Source: Anaerolineae bacterium (GTDB taxonomy: Bacteria > Chloroflexota > Anaerolineae > Promineifilales > Promineifilaceae). From it: a stretch of 22,587 nt of DNA. Positions 6,566 to 15,313 of this stretch are shown piece by piece. The translations under genes were made by a program, and so were the position numbers. Numbering within the stretch: position 1 is the stretch's first letter; the number at the start of each line of letters is the position of its first letter. The notes below the pieces were generated by a model. It did no database searches. It was not told the DNA's origin and saw nothing but the letters and a program-made list of their open reading frames with translations. The stretch lies in the NCBI GenBank assembly GCA_028277515.1, contig JANQGC010000227.1:1-22587 (forward strand). The letters are read 5' to 3'.

Positions 6566-8161
6566 ATGTCTGAAAAGCTGGCCGTGCGTATGCAGGGGAT
6601 TACGAAGCGTTTTCCCGGAGTTATAGCCAACGATCATGTGGACCTGGACTTATATCATGGGGAAGTTCATGGTTTGTTAGGCGAAAATGGGGCGGGGAAA
6701 ACGACTTTGATGAATGTTCTATTCGGTCTTTATTTGCCGGAAGAGGGAGACATTTTTGTCGGTGGCCAGAAGGCCGTGATTCATTCTCCGGCCGACGCCA
6801 TCTCTTTGGGCATCGGCATGGTTCACCAGCATTTTCGCCTGGTTCGGCCGTTTACCGTCACCGAAAATATCATTTTGGGTTTGCGAGAAAAATCGCCGCT
6901 AATCGATGTAAAACAGGCGGCGCAAAAGGTTGCGTCCATTGCCGAACAGTACGCCATTCAGGTTGATCCTTATGCCCGCATTCAGGATTTATCCGTTGGC
7001 GAACAGCAACGGGTGGAAATATTAAACAGCCTATACCGGGGAGCCAACATCCTGATCCTGGATGAGCCGACGGCCGTCCTCACCCCTCAAGAAGCAGACG
7101 ACCTGGTCATCACCCTGCGGGGAATGGTCGAACAGGGCAAATCCATCGTCTTCATCAGTCATAAACTGGAAGAAGTGATGAAAGTCACCGATCGCGTCAC
7201 CGTCCTGCGCACAGGTAAAAAAGTTTTTGAATCTTTAACGGCGGGGACGGATATTAACCAACTGGCGATGGAAATGATCGGCCGGCAGATCAAAGAACTG
7301 GAGAAGGACGAAAGTTCTTATGTTTTATCTATCGCCGGCGCCGGGGAAACAGCCACGCTCACTGACGGCCGGTCCGAGATGCTGGCGGTGGCTGAAGCCC
7401 AAATCGAAGTGGAAGGGTTAACCGTCGAAGACGATCGCGGCCTGACGGCCGTTCGTGACCTGAGCCTGGAAATCCGACCCGGAGAAATCTTAGGCATCGC
7501 CGGCGTGGATGGCAACGGCCAGCGGGAATTGGTCGAAGCGATCTCCGGGCAGCGGCCGGTGAGCGGTGGGAAGGTAACCATTGCCGGCCAGGACAGCACC
7601 CATTGGACGACCCGCGATACCATCGCCCATAACATCGCCGTCATCACGGAAGATCGACAGGGTGAAGGGCTGGTGCTTAACTTCGACCTGGCGCGCAATG
7701 CTGTGCTTAAGTTTTTTAATCGCCAACCATTTTCTCAGCGAGGGCTGCTCAACTTTGCGGCTATTGAGGATTTCACCAAAGGGCTGATTGAGACCTTCAA
7801 TGTCAGCACCCCGGGCACGGAGGTACAAGCGAGCACCCTATCCGGAGGCAACCAGCAAAAACTTATCCTGGCCCGTGAATTGAGCCAGGAGCCGGCTTTA
7901 ATCATCGCCAATAAACCTACGCGTGGTTTGGACATTGGGGCCACTGCATACATCCATCAAAAGTTGTCTGATGAAAGGGCGCGCGGCGCGGCAATCCTGC
8001 TCATCAGCGCTGATCTTGATGAAATATTTGCTTTAAGCGACCGTATTTTGGTTATGTTTGACGGTCGAAATATGGGAACCTTGGCGATAGAAGAGGCTGA
8101 TTTAGAAAATATTGGCTTGATGATGGCCGGCACCCCATTAGCGGATATCGTCCCCAAATAG
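6566..8161 (+). CDS. Nucleoside/base ABC transporter ATP-binding protein (two NBDs)
   Basis: This 531-residue cytoplasmic ATPase has two fused nucleotide-binding domains, the arrangement seen in simple sugar and nucleoside (BMP-linked) importers. NBD1 is complete: Walker A GENGAGKT (39-46), Q-loop Gln88, signature LSVGE (142-146), Walker B ILILDEP (162-168) and switch His199. NBD2 (about 280-525) keeps the signature LSGGNQQ (425-431) but lacks the Walker A Lys (GVDGNGQ). It has IIANKPTRGLD in the Walker B region, where Glu/Gln is more usual after Ala. A degenerate second site is normal for the family. An Ala/Glu-rich spacer (about 245-280) joins the domains. The ribosome site is weak. Four bases separate its stop from the next ATG, so coupling with the permeases is expected. 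Confidence 0.93.
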   Translation: MSEKLAVRMQGITKRFPGVIANDHVDLDLYHGEVHGLLGENGAGKTTLMNVLFGLYLPEEGDIFVGGQKAVIHSPADAISLGIGMVHQHFRLVRPFTVTENIILGLREKSPLIDVKQAAQKVASIAEQYAIQVDPYARIQDLSVGEQQRVEILNSLYRGANILILDEPTAVLTPQEADDLVITLRGMVEQGKSIVFISHKLEEVMKVTDRVTVLRTGKKVFESLTAGTDINQLAMEMIGRQIKELEKDESSYVLSIAGAGETATLTDGRSEMLAVAEAQIEVEGLTVEDDRGLTAVRDLSLEIRPGEILGIAGVDGNGQRELVEAISGQRPVSGGKVTIAGQDSTHWTTRDTIAHNIAVITEDRQGEGLVLNFDLARNAVLKFFNRQPFSQRGLLNFAAIEDFTKGLIETFNVSTPGTEVQASTLSGGNQQKLILARELSQEPALIIANKPTRGLDIGATAYIHQKLSDERARGAAILLISADLDEIFALSDRILVMFDGRNMGTLAIEEADLENIGLMMAGTPLADIVPK

Positions 8162-8165
8162 GAGA

Positions 8166-9230
8166 ATGTCTGTGGCCACAATTGTGAAACAAGATCAACC
8201 GGGATACTGGAAACAAGCCTGGGAACGGATTTTTCCGGCGTTGTTCTCACTTATCTTAGCACTGCTCATCGGGGCGCTGCTCCTGCTGGTCAGCGGCCGC
8301 AATCCCCTGGAAGCGTACAATAGCTTAATCACCGGCGCTTTTGGTTCCTGGGCGCGCTTTACGGAGACATTAGTCCGGGCTACTCCTTTTCTTATCCTGG
8401 CCATCTCCGTTTCCATCTCTTTTCGCTGCGGCGTGTGGAATATCGGTGCGGAAGGACAGCTCATCCTGGGCGCTATCGCCTCGACCTGGACCGCCCTCAC
8501 CTTTGCCGAAACGCTGCCAACCTGGATTCTGCTGCCACTGACCCTGATCGCGGGCATGGTGGGCGGTGCTGTGTGGAGTGGCACTGCCGGCGTTTTGAAG
8601 GCTTACTTCAATGCCAATGAAGTCATTACCACCTCTATGCTAAATTTTATTGCTGTTTACCTGCTGGCCTTTCTAGTGAATGGCCCTATGATGGACCCTG
8701 AAGGATTCAACTTTCCCCAATCTCCCTTAATTGATCCGTCCCTGGAGCTGACGCGGCTGCTGGAAGGTGGGCGATTGAATATCGCCTTTATCCTGGCCCT
8801 CTTATTGGTAATCGGGGCGATCATATTCTGGCGCAGCACGGTTGGTTTACGCACTGAGATTGTTGGTGCCAGCCGCCATGTTGCCGCCCATGTCGGCCTG
8901 AATGTCACTCGCACTATCGTCCTGGTCACCGTCATCAGCGGCGCCGTGGCGGGTATTGCCGGCTGGGGTGAAATATTCGGCATTCATTTCCGGCTTATTG
9001 ATGCCATTGCTGTGGGAATGGGTTCTTTGGCTGTTGTCGTAGCCCTATTAGGGGAATTGCACCCGTTGGGCATGGCAGTCGCTGCTATTTTATTCGGTGC
9101 TCTGGTTGTCGGCGGCAGCGCTATGGAGCGTAATGCCGGGGTGCCCTTCGCCCTGGTCGATGTCATTCAAGGGGTCGTCATCTTGCTCATCTTAGCCCGA
9201 TCATTTATTTTTCGGGGGAAAAGTGCATGA
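8166..9230 (+). CDS. ABC transporter permease 1 (BPD_transp_2 family)
   Basis: This 354-residue integral membrane protein has a cytoplasmic N-terminus of about 20 residues and many hydrophobic helices. It contains motifs typical of nucleoside/branched-chain permeases, such as FRCGVWNIGAEGQL and NANEVITTSMLNFIAVYL. It forms half of the transmembrane channel with the next gene. AGGAG lies directly against the ATG at 8166 but is ideally spaced from an in-frame GTG at 8172, so translation may begin there, two codons later. It overlaps the next gene by 4 bp (ATGA), which indicates translational coupling. Confidence 0.92.
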   Translation: MSVATIVKQDQPGYWKQAWERIFPALFSLILALLIGALLLLVSGRNPLEAYNSLITGAFGSWARFTETLVRATPFLILAISVSISFRCGVWNIGAEGQLILGAIASTWTALTFAETLPTWILLPLTLIAGMVGGAVWSGTAGVLKAYFNANEVITTSMLNFIAVYLLAFLVNGPMMDPEGFNFPQSPLIDPSLELTRLLEGGRLNIAFILALLLVIGAIIFWRSTVGLRTEIVGASRHVAAHVGLNVTRTIVLVTVISGAVAGIAGWGEIFGIHFRLIDAIAVGMGSLAVVVALLGELHPLGMAVAAILFGALVVGGSAMERNAGVPFALVDVIQGVVILLILARSFIFRGKSA

Positions 9231-10174
9231 ACACAGATTTAATTTCGACAGCTTTTCTTATAGGCATTCTGGCGGCATCCATTCGCCTGGCTACGCCTAT
9301 TCTACTGGCCGCCCTTGGTGAGTTGTTTACGGAAAGGGCAGGCATTCTCAATCTTGGCCTGGAAGGCATCATGCTGATGGGCACGCTCGGTGGTTTTTTA
9401 GGCGCTTATTGGACCGGCAATTTGTGGGCGGGTGTCTTTGCGGCCATGATTGTCGGGGTGCTCATGGGTTTGCTGATGGGTGTCATGAGCATTACTGTGA
9501 AGGCCAACCAGGTGGTTGCCGGTCTTGGAATCACTATTCTCGGCTCCGGTTTATCCACTTTGTTGTTCCGATTGTCTTTTGGCCTGCGCACCGCACCCCC
9601 AACTCTGGATATTTTCCCGGCCATCAAAATCCCTCTGCTCAGCCAAATACCCATCCTGGGTCCTATTTTCTTTGAACACAATATTTTAGTTTATCTAACC
9701 TTAATTTTGGTTCCTATTTCTGCTTTTGTCCTTTATCGTACCAAATTCGGCCTGGCGGTTCGGGCCGTGGGTGAAAGCCCGGATGCAGTGGACACAAGGG
9801 GTTTGAGCGTTAATCGTCTGCGCTATTTGAGTTTAGTGATCGGCGGCGCGCTGGCCGGATTGGGCGGCGCTTACATGGTCCTGGGCAGCCTCGGTTTATT
9901 TTGGACCAATATGACGGCCGGTCGCGGTTTTATTGCTATCGCCGTCGTAGTTTTTGCCAAGTGGGATCCGTGGCGGGCGCTCTTAGGAGCCTTGGTTTTC
10001 GGCCTGGCTTCCGCTTTGCAAATCAGCTTGCAAACGGTAAGCGTGCCCATCCCCTCCGAGCTGTTATTAATGCTGCCCTATATCATTACCATTATCGTCC
10101 TGGTCATCGTTTCGCGCCGGGCTGAATTCCCGGCCGCATTTGCCATCCCTTATTTTCGCGGTGGCGAGAAGTGA
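9227..10174 (+). CDS. ABC transporter permease 2 (BPD_transp_2 family)
   Basis: This 315-residue integral membrane protein is the second permease of the importer. Typical motifs include ALGELFTERAGILNLGLEGIM near the N-terminus, VKANQVVAGLGITILGSGLS, and RAVGESPDAVDTRGLSVNRLRY in a cytoplasmic loop likely to contact the ATPase. The start overlaps the stop of permease 1 by 4 bp. The deaminase gene begins 17 bp after its stop, so importer and enzymes are almost certainly on one transcript. Length and motifs match the nucleoside-importer permeases that accompany BMP-type lipoproteins. Confidence 0.92.
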   Translation: MNTDLISTAFLIGILAASIRLATPILLAALGELFTERAGILNLGLEGIMLMGTLGGFLGAYWTGNLWAGVFAAMIVGVLMGLLMGVMSITVKANQVVAGLGITILGSGLSTLLFRLSFGLRTAPPTLDIFPAIKIPLLSQIPILGPIFFEHNILVYLTLILVPISAFVLYRTKFGLAVRAVGESPDAVDTRGLSVNRLRYLSLVIGGALAGLGGAYMVLGSLGLFWTNMTAGRGFIAIAVVVFAKWDPWRALLGALVFGLASALQISLQTVSVPIPSELLLMLPYIITIIVLVIVSRRAEFPAAFAIPYFRGGEK

Positions 10175-10191
10175 GAAATGGGGAAATATAA

Positions 10192-11424
10192 ATGGATCTG
10201 TTAATTCGCAATGCAAGATTGGATAAGACAGGCGAAATCGTTGAGGTTGGTGTGACGGATGGCGTTATTACGGCCGTTTCCGCCGATCCTCTCCCCCCAG
10301 CAGATCTTGAGATCGATGCTAGAGGAAATATGATCTCTCCGGCCCTGGTCGAACCCCATTTTCACCTTGAGAATGCCTTGATTTGGGAGGGGGCGCTTAA
10401 TAAAAGCGGCACGCTTCAGGAAGCGATCACCGTATATGGCGCGTTGAAAAAAGATATGCCGTTGGATGACCTGGTGCGCCGTGCTTCAATCGCCCTGGAT
10501 AATGCCATCTGTAATGGCGTGCAATGGCTGCGCAGCCATATCGACATCGATCGCACCGCGCAGCTTAATCTCCTACACGGCAATGTCGCCGTGCGCGATA
10601 AATTTAAGGATCTCATTGATATTCAGCTCATCGCTTTTCCGCAAATGGGCATGGCTCGCGACCCGCAAATCATTGATCTCATGTGGCGGGCCCTGGAAAA
10701 TGGAGCGGATATCGTCGGTGGAATGCCCCACGCGGAAAAAGATATGGATGACGCTGCTCGCCATATTGAAATCGCTTTTGAGATGGCCAAAGAACATGAC
10801 GCCGACATTGATATGCACATCGACGAGACAGATGATCCCTACTGGCACAGCCTGGAACTGCTGGCTGAACAGACGATGGCCAATGGTTGGCAAGGCCGTG
10901 TATCCGCCGGCCACTGCTGTGCGATGTCGGCCTGGGATGATCCCCTGGCCGAGCGTATCATCGGCAAGGTGGCTGAGGCGCAGATCAATGTCATCACGAT
11001 GGCTCCTGTTAACCTGATGCTCGAAGGGCGTGGAGACAACCATCCCCAGCGGCGCGGTATCGCTCGCGTTAAAGAACTTATGGAAGCAGGAGTCAATGTT
11101 TCCTGCGGACAAGATGATTTGCAAAATATGTTTTACTCTTATGGCAAGATGGACCCCCTGGAAGTGGCCTTGATCACCGCCCATGCTGCCCATTTGAGTG
11201 CGCCAAAAGAAATTGAATCGGCCTTTGACATGCCGCGCTACAACGGGGCTAAAAATTACGGCCTGGAAAATTACGGAGTGGAAGTTGGTGCACGGGCTAA
11301 TTTAATCATCATTGACGCCATATCGGCCGTCGATGCCCTACGCCGCCAACCAGACCGGCGCTATGTCATTCGTGATGGCCGAATTCTGACGCAGACAAAA
11401 ACGAATATTCAGAGGAACTTCTAA
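10192..11424 (+). CDS. CodA-like amidohydrolase (cytosine deaminase family; substrate uncertain)
   Basis: This 410-residue protein is related along its length to cytosine deaminase CodA. The metal/catalytic set is present: His56 and His58 (EPHFHLE), Gln151 (FPQ), His209 and Glu212 (MHIDE), His241 (AGHCC) and Asp308 (CGQDD). The CodA-type signature LEGRGDNHPQRRGIARVKEL is also clear. Such enzymes release ammonia from the amino group of a pyrimidine, purine-like or triazine base in the cytoplasm. CodA itself has GHDD; this protein has GQDD, and it has HFHLE in place of HVHLD. The substrate may therefore differ from cytosine. It lies between the importer and the Mo-hydroxylase genes, so its product is probably the substrate of the hydroxylase. 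One base separates its stop from the next gene. Confidence 0.88.
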   Translation: MDLLIRNARLDKTGEIVEVGVTDGVITAVSADPLPPADLEIDARGNMISPALVEPHFHLENALIWEGALNKSGTLQEAITVYGALKKDMPLDDLVRRASIALDNAICNGVQWLRSHIDIDRTAQLNLLHGNVAVRDKFKDLIDIQLIAFPQMGMARDPQIIDLMWRALENGADIVGGMPHAEKDMDDAARHIEIAFEMAKEHDADIDMHIDETDDPYWHSLELLAEQTMANGWQGRVSAGHCCAMSAWDDPLAERIIGKVAEAQINVITMAPVNLMLEGRGDNHPQRRGIARVKELMEAGVNVSCGQDDLQNMFYSYGKMDPLEVALITAHAAHLSAPKEIESAFDMPRYNGAKNYGLENYGVEVGARANLIIIDAISAVDALRRQPDRRYVIRDGRILTQTKTNIQRNF

Positions 11425-11425
11425 C

Positions 11426-12286
11426 ATGTTACAACCCTTTAACTTCACTGTACCGGCCACCGTCGAAGAAGCGTGCCGGTTGTTAGATGAAACGGGTGGA
11501 AAGGTGATCGCCGGGGGTACGGATGTCATTCCACAAATGCGAGACGGCCGATTCCAGGCCGACCACTTGATTGATCTCAGCCAACTCAAAGAGCTTAGCT
11601 ATATCAAAGCCACCAACGGCGAAATAACCATTGGTGGGTTGACCAATTACCGTCTGCTGGAAGACTCTTCGCTGTTGAAAGAGGAAGCAACTGCCTTAGC
11701 ACAGGCTGCTGCCCTGGTCGGCGGGGTGCAAACCCGCGTGCGCGGCACATTAGGGGGCAACATTGCCAATGCTTCACCCGCCGGGGACACGCTCCCCCCG
11801 TTGCTTCTCTTCGATGCGCAAATTACGCTCGTTTCCAGCGCCGGTGAACGAAAAATGTCCTTAGAAGAGTGCCTGCGAGGTCCCGGGTTAACGGCGATTA
11901 AAAACGGCGAAATCATCCGCGAAATCTCCTTCGCGCGGCTGCCGGAAGGCACAAAAACGTCGTTTGTACGCCTGGGTAACCGGCGGGGCATGGCCATCTC
12001 TGTTGTCGGCGTGGCCGCTCTCCTGCGGCTGGGTCCGGATGACATCGTAGAGGATGTGCGCATTGCCCTTGGCGCTGTAGCGCCCACAGCCGTGCGTTGT
12101 CCGGAGTCTGAAGCGCTGCTTCGGGGCAAACGCCTCACCGGAAAAGGTATAGAAAAGGCCGCAGAAGCGGCCGTGCTTGCGTGTTCGCCTATTGATGATG
12201 TGCGCGCATCGGCCGTTTACCGGCGTCATGGTGTGCGAGTATTGGTCAGTCGCAGCTTGCGGACATTAGCCGGTAACAGTTTTTAG
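11426..12286 (+). CDS. Molybdenum hydroxylase FAD-binding (medium) subunit
   Basis: This 286-residue protein has the two FAD loops of the CoxM/XdhB class: AGGTD (29-33) and TLGGNIANASPAGD (108-121). The C-terminal CO-dehydrogenase flavoprotein-like domain, with RRHGVRVLV, is also recognisable. It passes electrons from the iron-sulfur subunit to the final acceptor. GAGGA lies upstream of the ATG. The four-base gap to the next gene, together with the adjacent 2Fe-2S and molybdopterin genes, makes assignment to a three-subunit xanthine-dehydrogenase-like complex secure. Whether NAD or another acceptor is used cannot be told. Confidence 0.92.
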   Translation: MLQPFNFTVPATVEEACRLLDETGGKVIAGGTDVIPQMRDGRFQADHLIDLSQLKELSYIKATNGEITIGGLTNYRLLEDSSLLKEEATALAQAAALVGGVQTRVRGTLGGNIANASPAGDTLPPLLLFDAQITLVSSAGERKMSLEECLRGPGLTAIKNGEIIREISFARLPEGTKTSFVRLGNRRGMAISVVGVAALLRLGPDDIVEDVRIALGAVAPTAVRCPESEALLRGKRLTGKGIEKAAEAAVLACSPIDDVRASAVYRRHGVRVLVSRSLRTLAGNSF

Positions 12287-12290
12287 GAGG

Positions 12291-12776
12291 ATGGACTCAT
12301 TGAATGAAATTGCCATAGAATTCACTGTAAACGAGCAAAAACAACATATTCAAGTCCATCCCTACTGGACCCTGCTCGATCTCTTGCGCGAAAAATTGGG
12401 TTTAGTGGGGAGTAAAGATGGCTGTAGCGAGGGTGAATGTGGTGCCTGCACCGTCTTAATGGACGGCGAAGCGGTCAACGCCTGCCTGGTCCTCGCCGGC
12501 CAGGTTGATGGTCGTGAAATCGTGACTGTCGAGGGATTGGCTAAAGACGGCCAACTGCACCCTTTGCAGCGCCATTTTGTGCAGTCCGCGGCCGTGCAGT
12601 GCGGATTCTGCACCCCCGGTCTGATTATCTCCTCTTTAGCGCTCCTGGAGCGTGATCCTGCGCCGGACGCTGCTACCATCCGCACCGCTTTAGGGGGTAA
12701 CTTATGCCGCTGTACGGGCTACAGTAAAATCGTGCAAGCAGTCCAGCTTGCAGCGGAGGAAATGAATGATGTCTGA
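12291..12776 (+). CDS. Molybdenum hydroxylase [2Fe-2S] (small) subunit
   Basis: This protein of about 158-161 residues has all eight cluster cysteines. The plant-type ferredoxin site is Cys45/50/53/65 (GCSEGECGACTV). The C-terminal helical-bundle site is Cys104/107 (QCGFCTPG) and Cys139/141 (CRCTGY). It relays electrons from the Mo centre to FAD. AGGAGG directly abuts the ATG at 12291 with no spacer. The in-frame TTG at 12300 has a 9-nt spacer and may be the true start. It overlaps the large-subunit gene by 11 bp. Confidence 0.94.
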   Translation: MDSLNEIAIEFTVNEQKQHIQVHPYWTLLDLLREKLGLVGSKDGCSEGECGACTVLMDGEAVNACLVLAGQVDGREIVTVEGLAKDGQLHPLQRHFVQSAAVQCGFCTPGLIISSLALLERDPAPDAATIRTALGGNLCRCTGYSKIVQAVQLAAEEMNDV

Positions 12777-14946
12777 TTACAAGACGGTCGGCCAGTCAGT
12801 CATTCGCCAGGATACCTGGGATAAAGTCACGGGCGAGGCTCCTTATGCCGCCGATGTTTCTCTGCCTGATATGCTGCATTTACAGATTGTATTTGCCGGC
12901 ATTCCTCATGGGCGTATTATAGAAATCGATACCTCCAAAGCTGAAAAGTATCCGGGTGTGGTGGCTGTCTTAACTGCCGCCGATGTGCCGGTCAACAAGC
13001 GAGGTCTGGTCACGGCCGACCAACCCGTATTCTGTGAGCGGAAGGTGCGTTTTGCCGGCGACCAGGTTGGTGCGGTTGTGGCGGAAACGGCCGACCAAGC
13101 CGCCACAGCTGCCCGTTTGATCGAGATTAAGTATGAAACATTGCCCATCATCAGCGATCCCTTCCAGGCGCTGGAACCTGGCCAGGTTTTGGTCCAGGAA
13201 GAGAAAGCAAACAACATCTGCGATCAAATTCAAACCGAACAGGGAGATGTCGGGGCAGCGTTCGCGGACGCCGATCTGATCCTCGAACATGAATATTTCA
13301 CACCGATGCAGGAACACGCCTACCTGGAACCGGAAGCCGGCCTGGCCTATATTGATGAAGAAGGGCGGGTCACAGTCAGGACATCGGGACAGTGTACACA
13401 TGATGATCTGCGCCAGATCGCGGCCGCTCTTGATTTGCCGGAAGAGCGTGTGCGGGTCATCTACGGGGCAATTGGTGGTGCTTTTGGCGGGCGGGAAGAT
13501 ATATCGGTGCAAATCGCTCTCGCATTGGCCACATATAGAACAAGGCGTCCCGTTAAGACGGTCTGGAGCCGGGAAGAATCTATTCATGGGCATGGTAAGC
13601 GCCACGCGATCACCATCCGCCACAAATGGGGCGCCAAAAAAGACGGCACGATTCTGGCGGCAGAAGTGGAGATCATCTCTGATGCCGGCGCTTATAACTT
13701 CACCAGCGGCGAGGTGTTAACTAATTTTAGATATTCGGCCATCGGCGCCTATGAAATACCCAATGTGCGGATTAAAGGGGTCGCCGTGCATACCAACAAT
13801 GTGCCCGGCTGCGCTTTTCGCGGCTTTGGTTCGCCCCAGGCCACTTTTGCCGCTGAGATGCACATCGGCCGTCTCGCCCAGGCCTTGAATCTTGATCCGG
13901 TTACGATCAGAGCGCGAAATGGGGTCAAGGAGGGATCGATTCTGGCTACAAAGAGTGAGGTGCCGGCCGGGGTCAGCCTACCCGTTTTATTGCAAGCATG
14001 TGCCCGGACGATAGAGGCTAAACAAGTGAACGGCCGTTGGCAAATGCCCCGGCTGGAAGCTGCCGAGCCACACAAAAGACGGGGCATTGGCCTCGCTGTA
14101 GCTATGAAGAACTCCGGTTTCGGCTGGGGTTTTCCTGAAGGCAGCGATGCCCGGATCGTATTGCATGGTGGTACGGAGATCGAACAAGCCCAGGTCTACA
14201 CCGCTGCGGCTGATGTCGGCCAGGGATCGCATTCCGTACTGGCTCAAATTGCTGCTGAAGTCTTAGACATTTCTGTTGACCGGGTGCAGATGATCGTCAG
14301 CGATACGGCCAGAAACGGTAATTCCGGTCCCGCCTCTGCTTCCAGGTTGACCATTTTTGCCGGCAATGCCGTCAAAAAAGCGGCTGAAGAAGCGCTGCAA
14401 AAATGGCGGGATGAAGATCGGCCGGCGGAAGGCGGCGGTTGGTGGACCGCCCCGGCAACCACCGCCCCCGATCCCGTCACCGGTGCCGCCTTCAATTCTA
14501 TTAGTTATGCCTATGGTGCGCAGGCTGTGGTTTTGGATGTGGATATGGAGACAGGGGAAATTGATATCCTGTCCGTGACGGCCGTGCATGATCCGGGGAA
14601 GGCGATCAATCCCGATCAGGTCATTGGCCAATTGGAAGGTGGTATCGTGCAGGCTCAAGGGTGGGCGCTCACCGAAGATTTCACTACCACGGAAGGGCAT
14701 ATTCAGACTGATCGCTTGAGCACTTATCTCATCCCCACGGCTATGGATGCTATTCCCGAAATCCACTGTATCCTTATTGATGAACCGGATGCTGTCGGTC
14801 CTTATGGCGTGCGGGGGGTGGGTGAGATCGGCTTTGTGCCCCTGGCCCCGGCTATTGCCGCCGCCGTTCATGACGCTACGGGAATCTGGTTCGACCGTAT
14901 CCCCTTGAAGCCGGAGCGGGTAGCGGCCGGGTTACATGGATTCTAG
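12766..14946 (+). CDS. Molybdenum hydroxylase molybdopterin-binding (large) subunit, xanthine dehydrogenase-like
   Basis: This 726-residue catalytic subunit has the expected cofactor loops: QEHAYLEP (182-189), GGAFGGRED (237-245), CAFRGFGSPQ (349-358), DVGQGSH (484-490) and GVGE (684-687). Glu687 aligns with the catalytic base of the family. The CO dehydrogenase active-site Cys loop is absent, so this is a hydroxylase of a heterocycle or aldehyde. Two adjacent ATGs (12766, 12769) share the same ribosome site, GGAGGA. The length is slightly short for the family. It is the last gene before a strong terminator. No XdhC/MobA-type maturation gene lies in the window. The co-encoded deaminase and base importer favour a purine or pyrimidine-like substrate (inference). 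Confidence 0.93.
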   Translation: MMSDYKTVGQSVIRQDTWDKVTGEAPYAADVSLPDMLHLQIVFAGIPHGRIIEIDTSKAEKYPGVVAVLTAADVPVNKRGLVTADQPVFCERKVRFAGDQVGAVVAETADQAATAARLIEIKYETLPIISDPFQALEPGQVLVQEEKANNICDQIQTEQGDVGAAFADADLILEHEYFTPMQEHAYLEPEAGLAYIDEEGRVTVRTSGQCTHDDLRQIAAALDLPEERVRVIYGAIGGAFGGREDISVQIALALATYRTRRPVKTVWSREESIHGHGKRHAITIRHKWGAKKDGTILAAEVEIISDAGAYNFTSGEVLTNFRYSAIGAYEIPNVRIKGVAVHTNNVPGCAFRGFGSPQATFAAEMHIGRLAQALNLDPVTIRARNGVKEGSILATKSEVPAGVSLPVLLQACARTIEAKQVNGRWQMPRLEAAEPHKRRGIGLAVAMKNSGFGWGFPEGSDARIVLHGGTEIEQAQVYTAAADVGQGSHSVLAQIAAEVLDISVDRVQMIVSDTARNGNSGPASASRLTIFAGNAVKKAAEEALQKWRDEDRPAEGGGWWTAPATTAPDPVTGAAFNSISYAYGAQAVVLDVDMETGEIDILSVTAVHDPGKAINPDQVIGQLEGGIVQAQGWALTEDFTTTEGHIQTDRLSTYLIPTAMDAIPEIHCILIDEPDAVGPYGVRGVGEIGFVPLAPAIAAAVHDATGIWFDRIPLKPERVAAGLHGF

Positions 14947-15298
14947 ATCTGGACCTCAGAGGTTGAAGATAACCTTTGAGGTTTTTTCTCTCTTCATCAT
15001 CTGTACTATTTTATTCTTAGGATGCCGCACGGAACCGCGTCTAAGTGGCTTTTGGCGCAGTGAATCTCCCTCTGCCTTTCTATATAATTATACAGATGAT
15101 GGTGTTGTTTTGTTGCTGGTTGAAGAGGAACCCTATCAAGTTTTCCGCTACCAAATCATTGATGACAATTTAATTCGTCTTTATGATGGCATGGGACGCA
15201 TTCAAGAGTATTATTTCCAGCTTTCAGCGGATCGGCTTACTTTCTATACTGATTTAGAGAACGGCGTCATTGCTGAATCATTTGAGCGGGAAACATAA
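14936..15298 (+). CDS. Putative small lipoprotein, unknown function
   Basis: This is a 120-residue frame. After a short N-terminus comes a hydrophobic segment ending in FLGC (Cys30), a plausible lipobox. About 90 residues of beta-rich, lipocalin-like or META-like sequence follow (GFWRSESPS, YFQLSADRLTFYT). No family was recognised. The ATG at 14936 overlaps the large-subunit gene by 11 bp and has only a weak ribosome site. An in-frame TTG at 14963 gives a tidier signal peptide starting MKITFE. The strong terminator at 14954-14987 lies inside its first codons. Expression therefore needs read-through or a promoter further upstream. Moderately confident that it is a real gene. Confidence 0.55.
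   Translation: MDSRSGPQRLKITFEVFSLFIICTILFLGCRTEPRLSGFWRSESPSAFLYNYTDDGVVLLLVEEEPYQVFRYQIIDDNLIRLYDGMGRIQEYYFQLSADRLTFYTDLENGVIAESFERET
14954..14987 (+). terminator. Intrinsic terminator of the importer/deaminase/hydroxylase operon
   Basis: An 11-bp stem CCTCAGAGGTT / AACCTTTGAGG (one G-U pair) with loop GAAGAT is followed immediately by six T. It starts 8 bp after the large-subunit stop codon. This is a textbook Rho-independent terminator in plus orientation and marks the operon end. Confidence 0.85.
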
Positions 15299-15313
15299 GT
15301 CCAAAACCTCTGT

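Noticed and set aside
12970..13623. Long antisense frame opposite the hydroxylase large subunit (and similar ones at 10573-11193 and 14263-14871)
   Set aside because: They are mirror frames of strongly supported genes, with no recognisable motifs or ribosome sites.
13800..13870. CO dehydrogenase large subunit assignment
   Set aside because: The active-site Cys loop of true CO dehydrogenases is absent; the loop is CAFRGFGSPQ as in xanthine-dehydrogenase-like hydroxylases.
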